Assembly (NCBI GenBank): GCA_964572885.1
Contig: CAZNFC010000029.1
Location: 1-10,666 of the forward strand
Source of the DNA: UBA10107 sp964572885
Lineage (GTDB): Archaea > Nanobdellota > Nanobdellia > Woesearchaeales > UBA10107
DNA: 10,666 nucleotides
Direction: 5' to 3'
Shown: positions 1 through 6,548 of the stretch, piece after piece
Numbering within the stretch: position 1 is the stretch's first letter
Layout of the letters: each line of letters opens with the position of its first letter
Notes under the pieces: model-generated
Database searches by the model: none
Told to the model about the DNA's origin: nothing
What the model saw: only the letters and a program-made list of their open reading frames with translations
Program-made: the position numbers and the translations under genes

Positions 1-1
1 A

Positions 2-661
2 ACATACGACAAGCCTGTCCAAAAATATTCTGAATTGAAGAGATCAAATAATATCAAAATTGCGATGAGCAAACAATTCGAGAAATTATGCCAGGATAAG
101 AGAATCTATGATTTAGTCAAGAAGAAAGCGGAAGAATTATCAAAACAGTTAAAGACAAAAATAGAGAATATTGATCTTCCAAATGTCGAATTGGCCATAC
201 AAACATATTATCCGATAGTTTATGTTGAGTTATTCTCAGGAACAAGAAAATTTGACGGAAGAAAATACGGAAAGAAAGTGGAAGAAAGCTGCTCAGATGA
301 GGTCCTAAGAAGAATCCTTGGAGGAAGAGAGATTTCAAGGGCAGAACATGGCGGAAGATATTACAGAAAAGCTCTTGCAGCAAAAGAATTGATTGCAGAA
401 ACGATAAATAAAGCATTTGAAAGCACAGATTTTCTTATTTTGCCTACTACTCCGTTGCTGCCAAATAAATTGGGAGAGAAACTTGATCCAAAGGCGGAAT
501 ACGCATTTGATGCATATACAATCCCTGCAAATCTTGCAGGAATATGTGCAGGAGTGGTTCCTATCGGAGTAATAGATGGAGTCCCAGTGGGGTTGCAGAT
601 ATTCGCAAAAGCATTTGATGAAGAAAGATTATTCAGTCTGATGGAGATCGCTTCAAAGTAA
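2..661 (+). CDS. gatA: Glu-tRNA(Gln)/Asp-tRNA(Asn) amidotransferase subunit A, C-terminal part
   Basis: This is the last 219 residues of GatA, open from the left window edge. GatA is the amidase subunit of cytoplasmic GatCAB: it releases ammonia from Gln or Asn, which GatB uses to convert misacylated Glu-tRNA(Gln) or Asp-tRNA(Asn). Visible amidase-signature C-terminal motifs are FSGTRKFDGRKYG (near residue 80 of the fragment), ILGGREIS, LILPTTPLLPNKLGE (around residue 150) and YTIPANLAG followed by PVGLQI. The Ser-Ser-Lys catalytic core lies upstream, outside the window. A TTG at position 35 could be read as a start, but the frame is open before it and still reads as GatA, so it is internal. 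The stop is one base before the next gene, which implies an operon with the hydrolase and tgt. Identification is firm; the fragment says nothing about which tRNA is used. Confidence 0.95.
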   Translation, partial: TYDKPVQKYSELKRSNNIKIAMSKQFEKLCQDKRIYDLVKKKAEELSKQLKTKIENIDLPNVELAIQTYYPIVYVELFSGTRKFDGRKYGKKVEESCSDEVLRRILGGREISRAEHGGRYYRKALAAKELIAETINKAFESTDFLILPTTPLLPNKLGEKLDPKAEYAFDAYTIPANLAGICAGVVPIGVIDGVPVGLQIFAKAFDEERLFSLMEIASK

Positions 662-662
662 A

Positions 663-1295
663 ATGATAATTGAAGGCCTGGACATAACTAAGATATCTCA
701 TTCATGCTTCAAGATAATTTCTCAGTCAGGAAAAGTGATATACTTTGATCCTTTCCAGATAAATGAAGGAGAAAAAGCAGATTATATTTTAATTTCTCAT
801 GAGCATTATGATCATTGTTCAGTAGCTGACATCAAGAAAATAATAAAGCCCGAGACGATAATCATGACAGTTCCAGATTGTCAAAGTAAATTAGCAGGTT
901 TGCCAGTAAAAGATGTAAAACTTGTAAAACCAGGCGATAAGATAGCATCACCTTATTTTGAAGTCATTGTGCTTCCGGCTTACAATAATAAAATACATTT
1001 CCATATGAAAGACAACCAATGGGTAGGATTCATAGTCAAACTCGATGGAAAAACAATATATCACACAGGAGACTCAGATGTTATTCCTGAGATGAAGAAT
1101 CTTCATGGATTGGATGTGATGCTTGTTCCTGTATCGGGACAGACTGTAATGAATTCAAATGAAGCTGCGCAATTAGTCAATTATCTGAAACCAAAGACTT
1201 CAATTCCTATGCATTACGGTTCATTATTAGGAACTCAACAGGATGCGGAAATGTTCAAATCATTGGTAAAAGACTCTAATGTGGTTCTATTATGA
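663..1295 (+). CDS. Metallo-beta-lactamase-fold metal-dependent hydrolase (UPF0173-like)
   Basis: A 210-residue cytoplasmic protein with the metallo-beta-lactamase fold. The metal-binding HxHxDH motif is HEHYDH at residues 46-51. HTGDSD (134-139) supplies the usual bridging Asp, and PMHYG (182-186) the late His. The N-terminal ISHSCF (11-16) and the overall length match the UPF0173/Lactamase_B_3 group of small archaeal and bacterial hydrolases, whose physiological substrate is not established. The metal centre looks complete, so hydrolase activity is likely, but no substrate can be read from the sequence. Its ATG follows the gatA stop after one base and its TGA overlaps the tgt ATG (ATGA at 1292-1295), so translation is probably coupled within a gatA-hydrolase-tgt operon. 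No Shine-Dalgarno sequence is visible. No signal peptide or membrane segment is seen. Confidence 0.88.
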   Translation: MIIEGLDITKISHSCFKIISQSGKVIYFDPFQINEGEKADYILISHEHYDHCSVADIKKIIKPETIIMTVPDCQSKLAGLPVKDVKLVKPGDKIASPYFEVIVLPAYNNKIHFHMKDNQWVGFIVKLDGKTIYHTGDSDVIPEMKNLHGLDVMLVPVSGQTVMNSNEAAQLVNYLKPKTSIPMHYGSLLGTQQDAEMFKSLVKDSNVVLL

Positions 1296-2425
1296 CATTC
1301 AAAATAATTAAAACAGACGGAAGAGCAAGGACAGGAGTATTGAAAGTAGGAAAAAGAAAAGCTGAAACGCCTTTTTTCATGCCTGTCGCGACAAAAGGAA
1401 CAGTCAAATTCATGAGTCCTATGGATTTATCGCAAGCCGGAGTTCAAGCATTGATCTCTAACGCAATGATTCTATCTTTCAAGCCAGGAGTTGATTTTGT
1501 AAAAAGAATGGGAGGAATACATAATTTCACAAGATGGAATGGCATTCAGTTCACAGATTCAGGAGGATTCCAGATGGCTTCTCCATCTTTGTTTATCTCT
1601 ATAAATGACAAAGCTGTCAATTTTCATAATCCCTTCACAAAACAAAAGATAGAATTGACTCCGGAAAAGAATATGGAGATTCAGTTGGATTTAGGCTCTG
1701 ATGTTGCAATGTGTCTGGATCACATGCCTCATCCTGTCAATCATTCAAAGAAAATGATTGCAGATGCGACAAGAAGAACGACATTATGGGCCAAAAGATG
1801 CAAGAAACATCATGACGAATTGAAAAAGAAGTCAAAATCACCTCAATTACTATTCGGAATAACACAAGGCGGATTAGATAAAAAATTAAGGAAACAAAGC
1901 TGCTTGGATTTGAATAAGATTAATTTCGACGGATTTGCAATAGGCGGATTAGGTATGGGAGAGACTAAATCACAGGCTTATGAAGTCGTTGATCATTCAG
2001 AACAATTTTTAGATCCTAAAAAACCAAGATATCTCATGGGCATAGGAGATCCTCCAGATATATTGGAAGCTATTTCGCATGGAATAGATTGCTTAGATTC
2101 AAAGTTTCCAACTCAAAATGCAAGACATGGGGCGATATTCACAAGCAAAGGATTATTGGATCTGGATAAAGGAAAATATAAGGAAGATAAGAGACCATTG
2201 GATGAAAATTGCAGTTGCTTTGTATGCAAAACATTCTCAAGAGCATTTTTGAGACATCTATGGAAATTGAATGAATATACTGTTAATCATTATCTTAGCT
2301 ATCATAATATCTATTTCATTCAGAACATGCTTAAGGAAGTAAGAATTGCAATAAAGAAAAGAAGATTTAATTCATATAAAAAGAGTTTCTTAAAAAATTA
2401 TAAACCAAGGGATCTAAAAGAATAG
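1292..2425 (+). CDS. tgt: Bacterial-type tRNA-guanine(34) transglycosylase
   Basis: A 377-residue TIM-barrel enzyme exchanging G34 in the anticodon of GUN tRNAs (Asp, Asn, His, Tyr) for a 7-deazaguanine (preQ1 or queuine). Motifs: FTDSGGFQ (87-94; base-binding Asp89), GITQGG (189-194), GGLGMGE (218-224), YLMGIGDPPDILEA (247-260) and LDSKFPTQNAR (268-278), with Asp269 the expected covalent nucleophile. Zinc ligands are Cys307, Cys309, Cys312 and His338, with the same Cys-to-His spacing as in the Zymomonas enzyme. Length and the lack of a C-terminal PUA region argue against archaeal arcTGT, which acts on G15 and is longer. Oddities are in the pocket: the usual D-E-C is D-H-M (143-145), GGLAVGE is GGLGMGE, and the Arg of PTR before NAR is Gln275. 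This may change which base or tRNA is accepted. Third gene of the operon; starts inside the preceding stop. Confidence 0.93.
   Translation: MTFKIIKTDGRARTGVLKVGKRKAETPFFMPVATKGTVKFMSPMDLSQAGVQALISNAMILSFKPGVDFVKRMGGIHNFTRWNGIQFTDSGGFQMASPSLFISINDKAVNFHNPFTKQKIELTPEKNMEIQLDLGSDVAMCLDHMPHPVNHSKKMIADATRRTTLWAKRCKKHHDELKKKSKSPQLLFGITQGGLDKKLRKQSCLDLNKINFDGFAIGGLGMGETKSQAYEVVDHSEQFLDPKKPRYLMGIGDPPDILEAISHGIDCLDSKFPTQNARHGAIFTSKGLLDLDKGKYKEDKRPLDENCSCFVCKTFSRAFLRHLWKLNEYTVNHYLSYHNIYFIQNMLKEVRIAIKKRRFNSYKKSFLKNYKPRDLKE
2392..2397 (-). terminator. Candidate U-run terminator for the 112-residue minus-strand gene
   Basis: Six consecutive A on the plus strand give U6 in a minus-strand transcript directly after the stop at 2398. 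Archaeal termination commonly uses such U-runs without a hairpin. It lies inside the tgt coding region, so it may be a chance Lys/Asn codon run. Confidence 0.35.
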
Positions 2426-2736
2426 AATTCTCTAAATCCTAAGACATTGTCATGTTTTCCATTAGTTGAGCTATTTGGTTTTCTATAGCGGTTTCTTGCG
2501 CTTCCAATTCCAATTTTTCCTTCAACATCTTCCATTGGGTCTTCAGGTTCAATGGCATAAATAGGCGGTCTTTCTTCTCTGACAGGTTCAGGTCTTGGCA
2601 AACTTCTTGAAAAATAAGGAGTCGGAACAACCTTTGGAATTGTTTGAGTAGATGTTTCCATAGATTGCGCAATGACTCCAGCTATCCCTATTAAGCCGAC
2701 TCTTGTCAACAAGCTCATACTAATTTCATTTGCCAT
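2398..2736 (-). CDS. Hypothetical small single-span, proline-rich protein; possible frameshift near its 3' end
   Basis: A 112-residue protein of no family I recognise. Residues 8-25 (SLLTRVGLIGIAGVIAQS) form one hydrophobic helix, a membrane anchor or signal segment. A Pro/Arg/Glu-rich stretch follows (about 34-70), so the protein is probably membrane-tethered with an extended tail. The ATG at 2736 sits 26 bases from the centre of a minus-strand TATA box, so the start is well supported as leaderless. Only the tail is doubtful. In this frame it runs 28 bases into the 3' end of tgt and becomes unpatterned. The next frame gives an amphipathic, Glu/Gln-rich ending (LELEAQETAIENQIAQ...) that stops at 2439, outside tgt. 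Removing one base from the A5/T5 run at 2514-2518 joins the first 74 residues to that ending, giving about 98 residues. An assembly indel or real frameshift is possible. Confidence 0.55.
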   Translation of the reverse strand: MANEISMSLLTRVGLIGIAGVIAQSMETSTQTIPKVVPTPYFSRSLPRPEPVREERPPIYAIEPEDPMEDVEGKIGIGSARNRYRKPNSSTNGKHDNVLGFREFYSFRSLGL

Positions 2737-2756
2737 CTATGGTACCAGAAATAACT

Positions 2757-2766
2757 AATATATAAG
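2757..2766 (-). promoter_or_regulatory. TATA box for the small membrane protein gene
   Basis: On the minus strand this reads CTTATATATT. Its centre (about 2762) lies 26 bases from the ATG at 2736, the distance from an archaeal TATA box to the transcription start, so the transcript would begin at or next to the start codon. No Shine-Dalgarno sequence is present. Confidence 0.6.
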
Positions 2767-2808
2767 CTTATTTTTTATAAAAATCCATATATAAAATACC
2801 TCAAAACC

Positions 2809-2818
2809 TTTATAAATA
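2809..2818 (+). promoter_or_regulatory. TATA box for aspS (leaderless)
   Basis: TTTATAAATA, with its TATAAA centre about 25 bases before the aspS ATG at 2839. It is preceded by the A-rich stretch AAAACC, a plausible TFB recognition element. The predicted transcription start coincides with the ATG. The region 2737-2838 is a divergent promoter region shared with the minus-strand small membrane protein gene. Confidence 0.7.
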
Positions 2819-2838
2819 TACTCTATAGCCTTTATCCT

Positions 2839-4572
2839 ATGCTCAGAACACATACATGCGGAGAGTTGAATAAGTCTAACGTAGGCAAAGAAACAGTCCT
2901 ATGCGGCTGGGTAAATACAAGAAGAGACCACGGCGGAATAATATTCATAGACTTAAGAGACAGATACGGCTTGACTCAAGTAGTGTTCAATCCTGATTCT
3001 AAATTTTTCAAAGAAGCTGACAAATTAAGGAGAGAAGACGTAATTCAGGTAAAAGGAAAAGTTGTTTCCAGGAAAGAAGGCATGGTAAATAAAAATATGA
3101 CAACAGGAGAAATCGAGTTAGTAGTCTCTGAATTAAATGTCCTGAACAAATCAGACGTTCCTCCGATTGAAATAGATGACAGAATTGTTGCAAATGAAGA
3201 GATGAGGTTGAAGTACAGATATTTGGATTTGAGAAGGCCTGTCATGAAGAATAGGTTAATTTTCAGGCATCAGATTGCTCAATATGTAAGAGAGTATCTT
3301 TCTAAAAATAATTTCATAGAGATAGAAACTCCTATGCTGATAGCGTCAACTCCGGAAGGAGCAAGAGATTATGTTGTTCCAAGCAGAGTCCATCCTGGAA
3401 AGTTTTACGCTTTGCCGCAATCTCCTCAAATCTATAAACAGATGCTCATGGTCTCAGGATTTGATAGGTATTTCCAATTAGCAAGATGTCTGAGAGATGA
3501 AGATCTGAGGATTGACAGGCAGCCGGAACACACCCAGATAGATGTAGAGATGTCATTCATAGAGCAGAAAGATATATTAGAGATGCTTGAAGGTATGTGC
3601 AAGGATGTATTCAAAAAAGCATTGAATATCACACTCCCTAAATTCCCTGTAATAAAATATGATGATGCAATGGATAAGTATGGTTCAGATAAACCGGATT
3701 TAAGATTCGGATTAGAATTAGTTGATATAACAGATATTGCAAAGAAATCTGATTTCAGTATATTCAAAGATGCAGAAGTTGTAAAGTGCCTTCCTGTGGA
3801 TAAAGAAATGACAAGAGGAGATATTGATAAATTAATCGAGTGGTCCAAAGAGCAGGGTTCAAAAGGTCTAGCATGGATGAAAGTAACTTCAAATGGTCTT
3901 GAAAGTTCCATAGTGAAGTTCTTTTCATCTGATCTGCAGAAGAAATTGTTGGAAAGAGCAAAAGTAAAATCAGGGGTTCTATTCTTCATAGCAGATAAAA
4001 AATCAAAAACAAATGAGATTTTAGGCAAACTCAGGAATAAATTAGGGCAGGATTTGAAATTAATCAAGGAAGGAGAATTCAAATTCTGCTGGGTCATAGA
4101 TTTTCCGATGTTTGAATGGAATGAAACAGAAGAAAAATGGGATTTCCTGCATAATCCATTTGCGATGCCTAAGAAGGAGCATTTGCAATTTTTAGAGAAA
4201 AGTCCTGAAAAGGTTTATGCTGATCTTTATGATTTAGTATTGAATGGAATAGAATTAGGTTCAGGAGCAATACGTATCACGGTTCCGGAAATACAGGCTC
4301 GTGCATTTAATGTGATCGGAATGACAAAAGAGACAGCGCAGGAAAGATTCGGATTCATGCTTGAAGCCTATCGTTATGGAGGACCTCCTCATGGAGGCAT
4401 GGGGATAGGATTTGACAGATTGGTCGCATTGATGCAGGGAATAAATGATATAAGAGAGGTAATTGCTTTTCCAAAAACAAAATCAGCAGAATGTCCAATG
4501 GATGGTTCTCCTTCAGCATTAGCTCAGAAAGATTTAGATGTTCTTAAGTTGAAATTTGAACACAAAAAATAA
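2839..4572 (+). CDS. aspS: Aspartyl-tRNA synthetase, bacterial type, predicted non-discriminating
   Basis: A 577-residue class IIb synthetase that charges tRNA-Asp, and probably tRNA-Asn, with aspartate. Domain order: OB-fold anticodon domain (1-105), catalytic core with motif 1 (around 130-166), QSPQ (194-197), motif 2 (FQLARCLRDEDLR to about 240), a GAD-type insertion (about 285-415), and motif 3 GIGFDR (522-527). Length and GAD insertion mark the bacterial type; archaeal AspRS is near 430 residues and lacks GAD. In the anticodon domain, RRDHGG places His at 31 and RKEGMVN places Gly at 81. In characterised bacterial enzymes (Pseudomonas aeruginosa versus E. coli) His/Gly here accompanies recognition of both tRNA-Asp and tRNA-Asn, while Leu/Lys accompanies Asp-only enzymes. 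The presence of gatA and gatB nearby fits. The start is supported by leaderless TATA spacing. The stop is one base from that of the convergent PH-like gene. Confidence 0.97.
   Translation: MLRTHTCGELNKSNVGKETVLCGWVNTRRDHGGIIFIDLRDRYGLTQVVFNPDSKFFKEADKLRREDVIQVKGKVVSRKEGMVNKNMTTGEIELVVSELNVLNKSDVPPIEIDDRIVANEEMRLKYRYLDLRRPVMKNRLIFRHQIAQYVREYLSKNNFIEIETPMLIASTPEGARDYVVPSRVHPGKFYALPQSPQIYKQMLMVSGFDRYFQLARCLRDEDLRIDRQPEHTQIDVEMSFIEQKDILEMLEGMCKDVFKKALNITLPKFPVIKYDDAMDKYGSDKPDLRFGLELVDITDIAKKSDFSIFKDAEVVKCLPVDKEMTRGDIDKLIEWSKEQGSKGLAWMKVTSNGLESSIVKFFSSDLQKKLLERAKVKSGVLFFIADKKSKTNEILGKLRNKLGQDLKLIKEGEFKFCWVIDFPMFEWNETEEKWDFLHNPFAMPKKEHLQFLEKSPEKVYADLYDLVLNGIELGSGAIRITVPEIQARAFNVIGMTKETAQERFGFMLEAYRYGGPPHGGMGIGFDRLVALMQGINDIREVIAFPKTKSAECPMDGSPSALAQKDLDVLKLKFEHKK
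4564..4569 (-). terminator. Candidate U-run terminator for the PH-like protein gene
   Basis: The plus-strand A6 near the end of aspS gives U6 on the minus strand, five bases after the minus-strand stop at 4574. It fits hairpin-less archaeal termination between these tail-to-tail genes. The A6 also encodes the Lys-Lys end of AspRS, so it could be incidental. Confidence 0.4.
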
Positions 4573-4573
4573 A

Positions 4574-5098
4574 TTATTTAGAAGGTCTTGATTTCTTTAT
4601 TTTACCCATCAAGATATCTCTAAGTCTTTGCGCATTTTTCTCGCTTACTCCATCTATGTGTGCTTCCATGCCTGAAGAAAATCCTGCTGTTTCGAGATGT
4701 ACGTCATATAAACCAAATAGTCTGTCTAAGAAATCTTGATTTAAGTAAACATCCTGAATTTTGTTGTACAAAACATGAATCTCTCCTCTTGATATGACTC
4801 CTTTTCTAATTAGAAGGTAGTCTTTGTCAATATCATAAAAATATGATTTGAAATAGAAAATCTCCCAAATGTAATTTCCAGCTAATATAATTATTGGAAT
4901 GAAGGCTAACAGAGTGAAAATAGAAAAGTTAAATAGAGTTATGTTTATGTCAAACAGAAACAAGCTTACGTAAAGAATAATTATCAAGACAAGTGCATTT
5001 ATCGTGCTCCCGACATTCTTCTTTATTATTTTAGTTTTCTCTAAGGGGATTGAATTACAAGTTGTTCCTGGCTTGCAGTATTCCTGTTTTATTTCCAT
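4574..5098 (-). CDS. Membrane protein with bacterial PH-like (bPH2/DUF304, YdbS-like) domain
   Basis: A 174-residue membrane protein. Two hydrophobic helices (about 33-52 and 55-78) form a hairpin, followed by a bPH2 domain (about 84-160). Its diagnostic pattern is present: Y-x-I-D-K-D-Y-L-L-I-R-K-G-V-I-S-R at 88-104, then the conserved IHVLYNKIQDV (107-117) and LFGLYDVHLETAG (127-139). Proteins of this DUF304/YdbS/YdbT class are common in bacteria and archaea, and their molecular role is largely unknown. The domain probably faces the cytoplasm. Two Cys (8 and 14) precede the membrane part. The ATG at 5098 lies 26 bases from a minus-strand TATA centre, supporting a leaderless start. The gene is divergent from gatB and convergent with aspS, so it is its own transcription unit. 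The family call is good; function is unassigned. Confidence 0.85.
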   Translation of the reverse strand: MEIKQEYCKPGTTCNSIPLEKTKIIKKNVGSTINALVLIIILYVSLFLFDINITLFNFSIFTLLAFIPIIILAGNYIWEIFYFKSYFYDIDKDYLLIRKGVISRGEIHVLYNKIQDVYLNQDFLDRLFGLYDVHLETAGFSSGMEAHIDGVSEKNAQRLRDILMGKIKKSRPSK

Positions 5099-5120
5099 AA
5101 CTTTTCAATATCGAGTATGA

Positions 5121-5128
5121 TATATAAA
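5121..5128 (-). promoter_or_regulatory. TATA box for the PH-like protein gene
   Basis: The minus strand reads TTTATATA, centred 26 bases from the ATG at 5098. It lies in the short divergent region shared with gatB, whose own TATA box is about 30 bases further right. Confidence 0.6.
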
Positions 5129-5150
5129 TATATCTGAAATAATGGCAACC

Positions 5151-5160
5151 TATTTAAATA
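5151..5160 (+). promoter_or_regulatory. TATA box for gatB; decides its start
   Basis: TATTTAAATA, a perfect palindrome, is centred 25-26 bases before the ATG at 5181. That predicts transcription beginning at this ATG. An upstream in-frame ATG at 5142 lies before the box and would not be in the transcript. Confidence 0.65.
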
Positions 5161-5180
5161 CACTTTCTGACCTGATTTAC

Positions 5181-6548
5181 ATGGTAAAAGTAGGCTTAGA
5201 GATTCACGGTTATGTTGATGTAGCTAAGACGGGAAAGAAATTATTCTGTGAATGCAAGACTGAACATGATGCTCCTCCTAATACAAACATATGCCCCGTA
5301 TGCACAGGCCAGCCAGGAGAAAAACCTATGCTTCCAAACAAAGAAGCTGTTGATAAATCTGTAGAGATTGCATTGATGCTTGGGTGTAAGATTTCTCCAA
5401 TATTGATGTTCCAGAGAAAACATTATTCTTATCCTGATTTACCGGGAGGTTATCAAAGGACAATGAGTGGTTCTTATTCTATGCCTGTAGGTGTAAATGG
5501 TTCTTTCTTGGGGATTGGTATTCAACAAGTGCATCTTGAAGAAGATCCTGCAAAATATGAGCCAAGCACAGGAAAAGTTGATTACAATCGTTCAGGAATA
5601 GCTTTAATTGAAATAGTGACGAAGCCTGATTTCAAGACTGCAGAGCAGGTCGAAGATTGGCTTAAGAAACTTATGACGACATTGTCTTACATCCATGCGA
5701 TACATAAGGATGCAGGAGTTAAAGCAGACGTAAATATCAATATAGAAGGACATCCAAGAGTTGAAGTCAAAAATGTGAATTCATTCAGTTCAATCGTTAG
5801 AGCGATAAAATCAGAGGAAGTAAGGCAGAAGAAAGTTTTAGATTCTAAAGAGAAGACTGCACAACATACAAGAGCATGGGATGATGAAAACGGAACAACA
5901 AGTTTTATGCGTTCCAAGGAGCAGGCAGAGGATTATATGTTCATTCCTGAGATAGATCTGCCTGTAATCGAGATAAAAGATGATTACATCAAACAGTTAA
6001 AATCCAAATTACCTGAACGGCCGGATGAAAAGATAAAGAAGTTTGAAAAGTTAGGTATTGAAAAAACAGATGCAGAAGTACTTGCTTCTGAGATAATTCT
6101 TGCAGGACTTTTCGAAAAAGTATCAAAGCATGTTGATCCAGTATTGTCTGCAAGATGGCTGAGGAGGGAATTCGTAAGGATTGCAAATTATAATGAAATT
6201 GAGCTTAGCGATATGAAGATAACCGAAAAAGAGCTTGTTCCTCTGTTAAAATTAATCCAAAACAACAAAATAACTGAAAAGATAGGCCAGCAAATAATGA
6301 ATGAGCTTGGAAAGAAACTATTCGATGTCGAAAAGTATGTCAAGGAAAATAAATTGGAAGCTGTGTCTGACTCAGGCTCATTGGAAAAGTTCTGCAAAGA
6401 TGCAATAAACGAGAACTCAAAAGCTATTTTAGATTACAAGTCAGGAAACGACAATGCCCTGAACTTCTTAGTCGGCCAGGTTATGAGAAAATCAAGAGGC
6501 GCAGCTTCGCCTGAACAAGTTCTAAAAATATTAAAAAAATTAATCTAA
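5181..6548 (+). CDS. gatB: Glu-tRNA(Gln)/Asp-tRNA(Asn) amidotransferase subunit B
   Basis: A 455-residue subunit that binds misacylated tRNA, activates the Glu or Asp side chain with ATP and amidates it using ammonia from GatA. Numbering from ATG 5181: VGLEIHG (4-10), KLFC with Cys23 and Cys25 plus CPVC with Cys38 and Cys41 (the GatB zinc site), FQRKHYSYPDLPGGYQ (78-93), HLEEDPAK (119-126), YNRSGIALIEIVT (135-147), KNVNSF (197-202) and FIPEIDLP (254-261). The C-terminal YqeY-like tail ends with GAASPEQVLKILKKL. An in-frame ATG at 5142 would add 13 residues, but GatB proteins normally begin just before the VGLEIH motif, and the TATA box at 5151-5160 points to 5181. The gene is full length and separated from gatA by tgt and aspS. 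GatC is not in the window. The stop overlaps that of the convergent gene by four bases. Confidence 0.96.
   Translation: MVKVGLEIHGYVDVAKTGKKLFCECKTEHDAPPNTNICPVCTGQPGEKPMLPNKEAVDKSVEIALMLGCKISPILMFQRKHYSYPDLPGGYQRTMSGSYSMPVGVNGSFLGIGIQQVHLEEDPAKYEPSTGKVDYNRSGIALIEIVTKPDFKTAEQVEDWLKKLMTTLSYIHAIHKDAGVKADVNINIEGHPRVEVKNVNSFSSIVRAIKSEEVRQKKVLDSKEKTAQHTRAWDDENGTTSFMRSKEQAEDYMFIPEIDLPVIEIKDDYIKQLKSKLPERPDEKIKKFEKLGIEKTDAEVLASEIILAGLFEKVSKHVDPVLSARWLRREFVRIANYNEIELSDMKITEKELVPLLKLIQNNKITEKIGQQIMNELGKKLFDVEKYVKENKLEAVSDSGSLEKFCKDAINENSKAILDYKSGNDNALNFLVGQVMRKSRGAASPEQVLKILKKLI
6524..6539 (-). terminator. Candidate U-rich terminator for the 125-residue protein gene
   Basis: Runs of five and seven A on the plus strand give U7 and U5 on the minus strand, starting six bases after the minus-strand stop at 6545. 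This is the most U-rich downstream stretch in the window. It overlaps the last codons of gatB, which encode Lys-rich residues. Confidence 0.5.

Noticed and set aside
1292..2425. Archaeosine TGT (arcTGT, G15-specific)
   Set aside because: The protein is 377 residues, lacks C-terminal PUA-type extensions, and has bacterial-type motifs (RYLMGIGDPPD, PTQNAR, CxCxxC plus His338).
2737..2838. Possible RNA gene or riboswitch in the 102-base intergenic region
   Set aside because: It is very AT-rich, has no stable stem or tRNA-like arms I can see, and is fully accounted for by two divergent TATA boxes.
3432..4097. 221-codon minus-strand open frame inside aspS
   Set aside because: It is antisense to the conserved AspRS catalytic region, with a Ser/Phe/Asn-rich shadow composition and no promoter.
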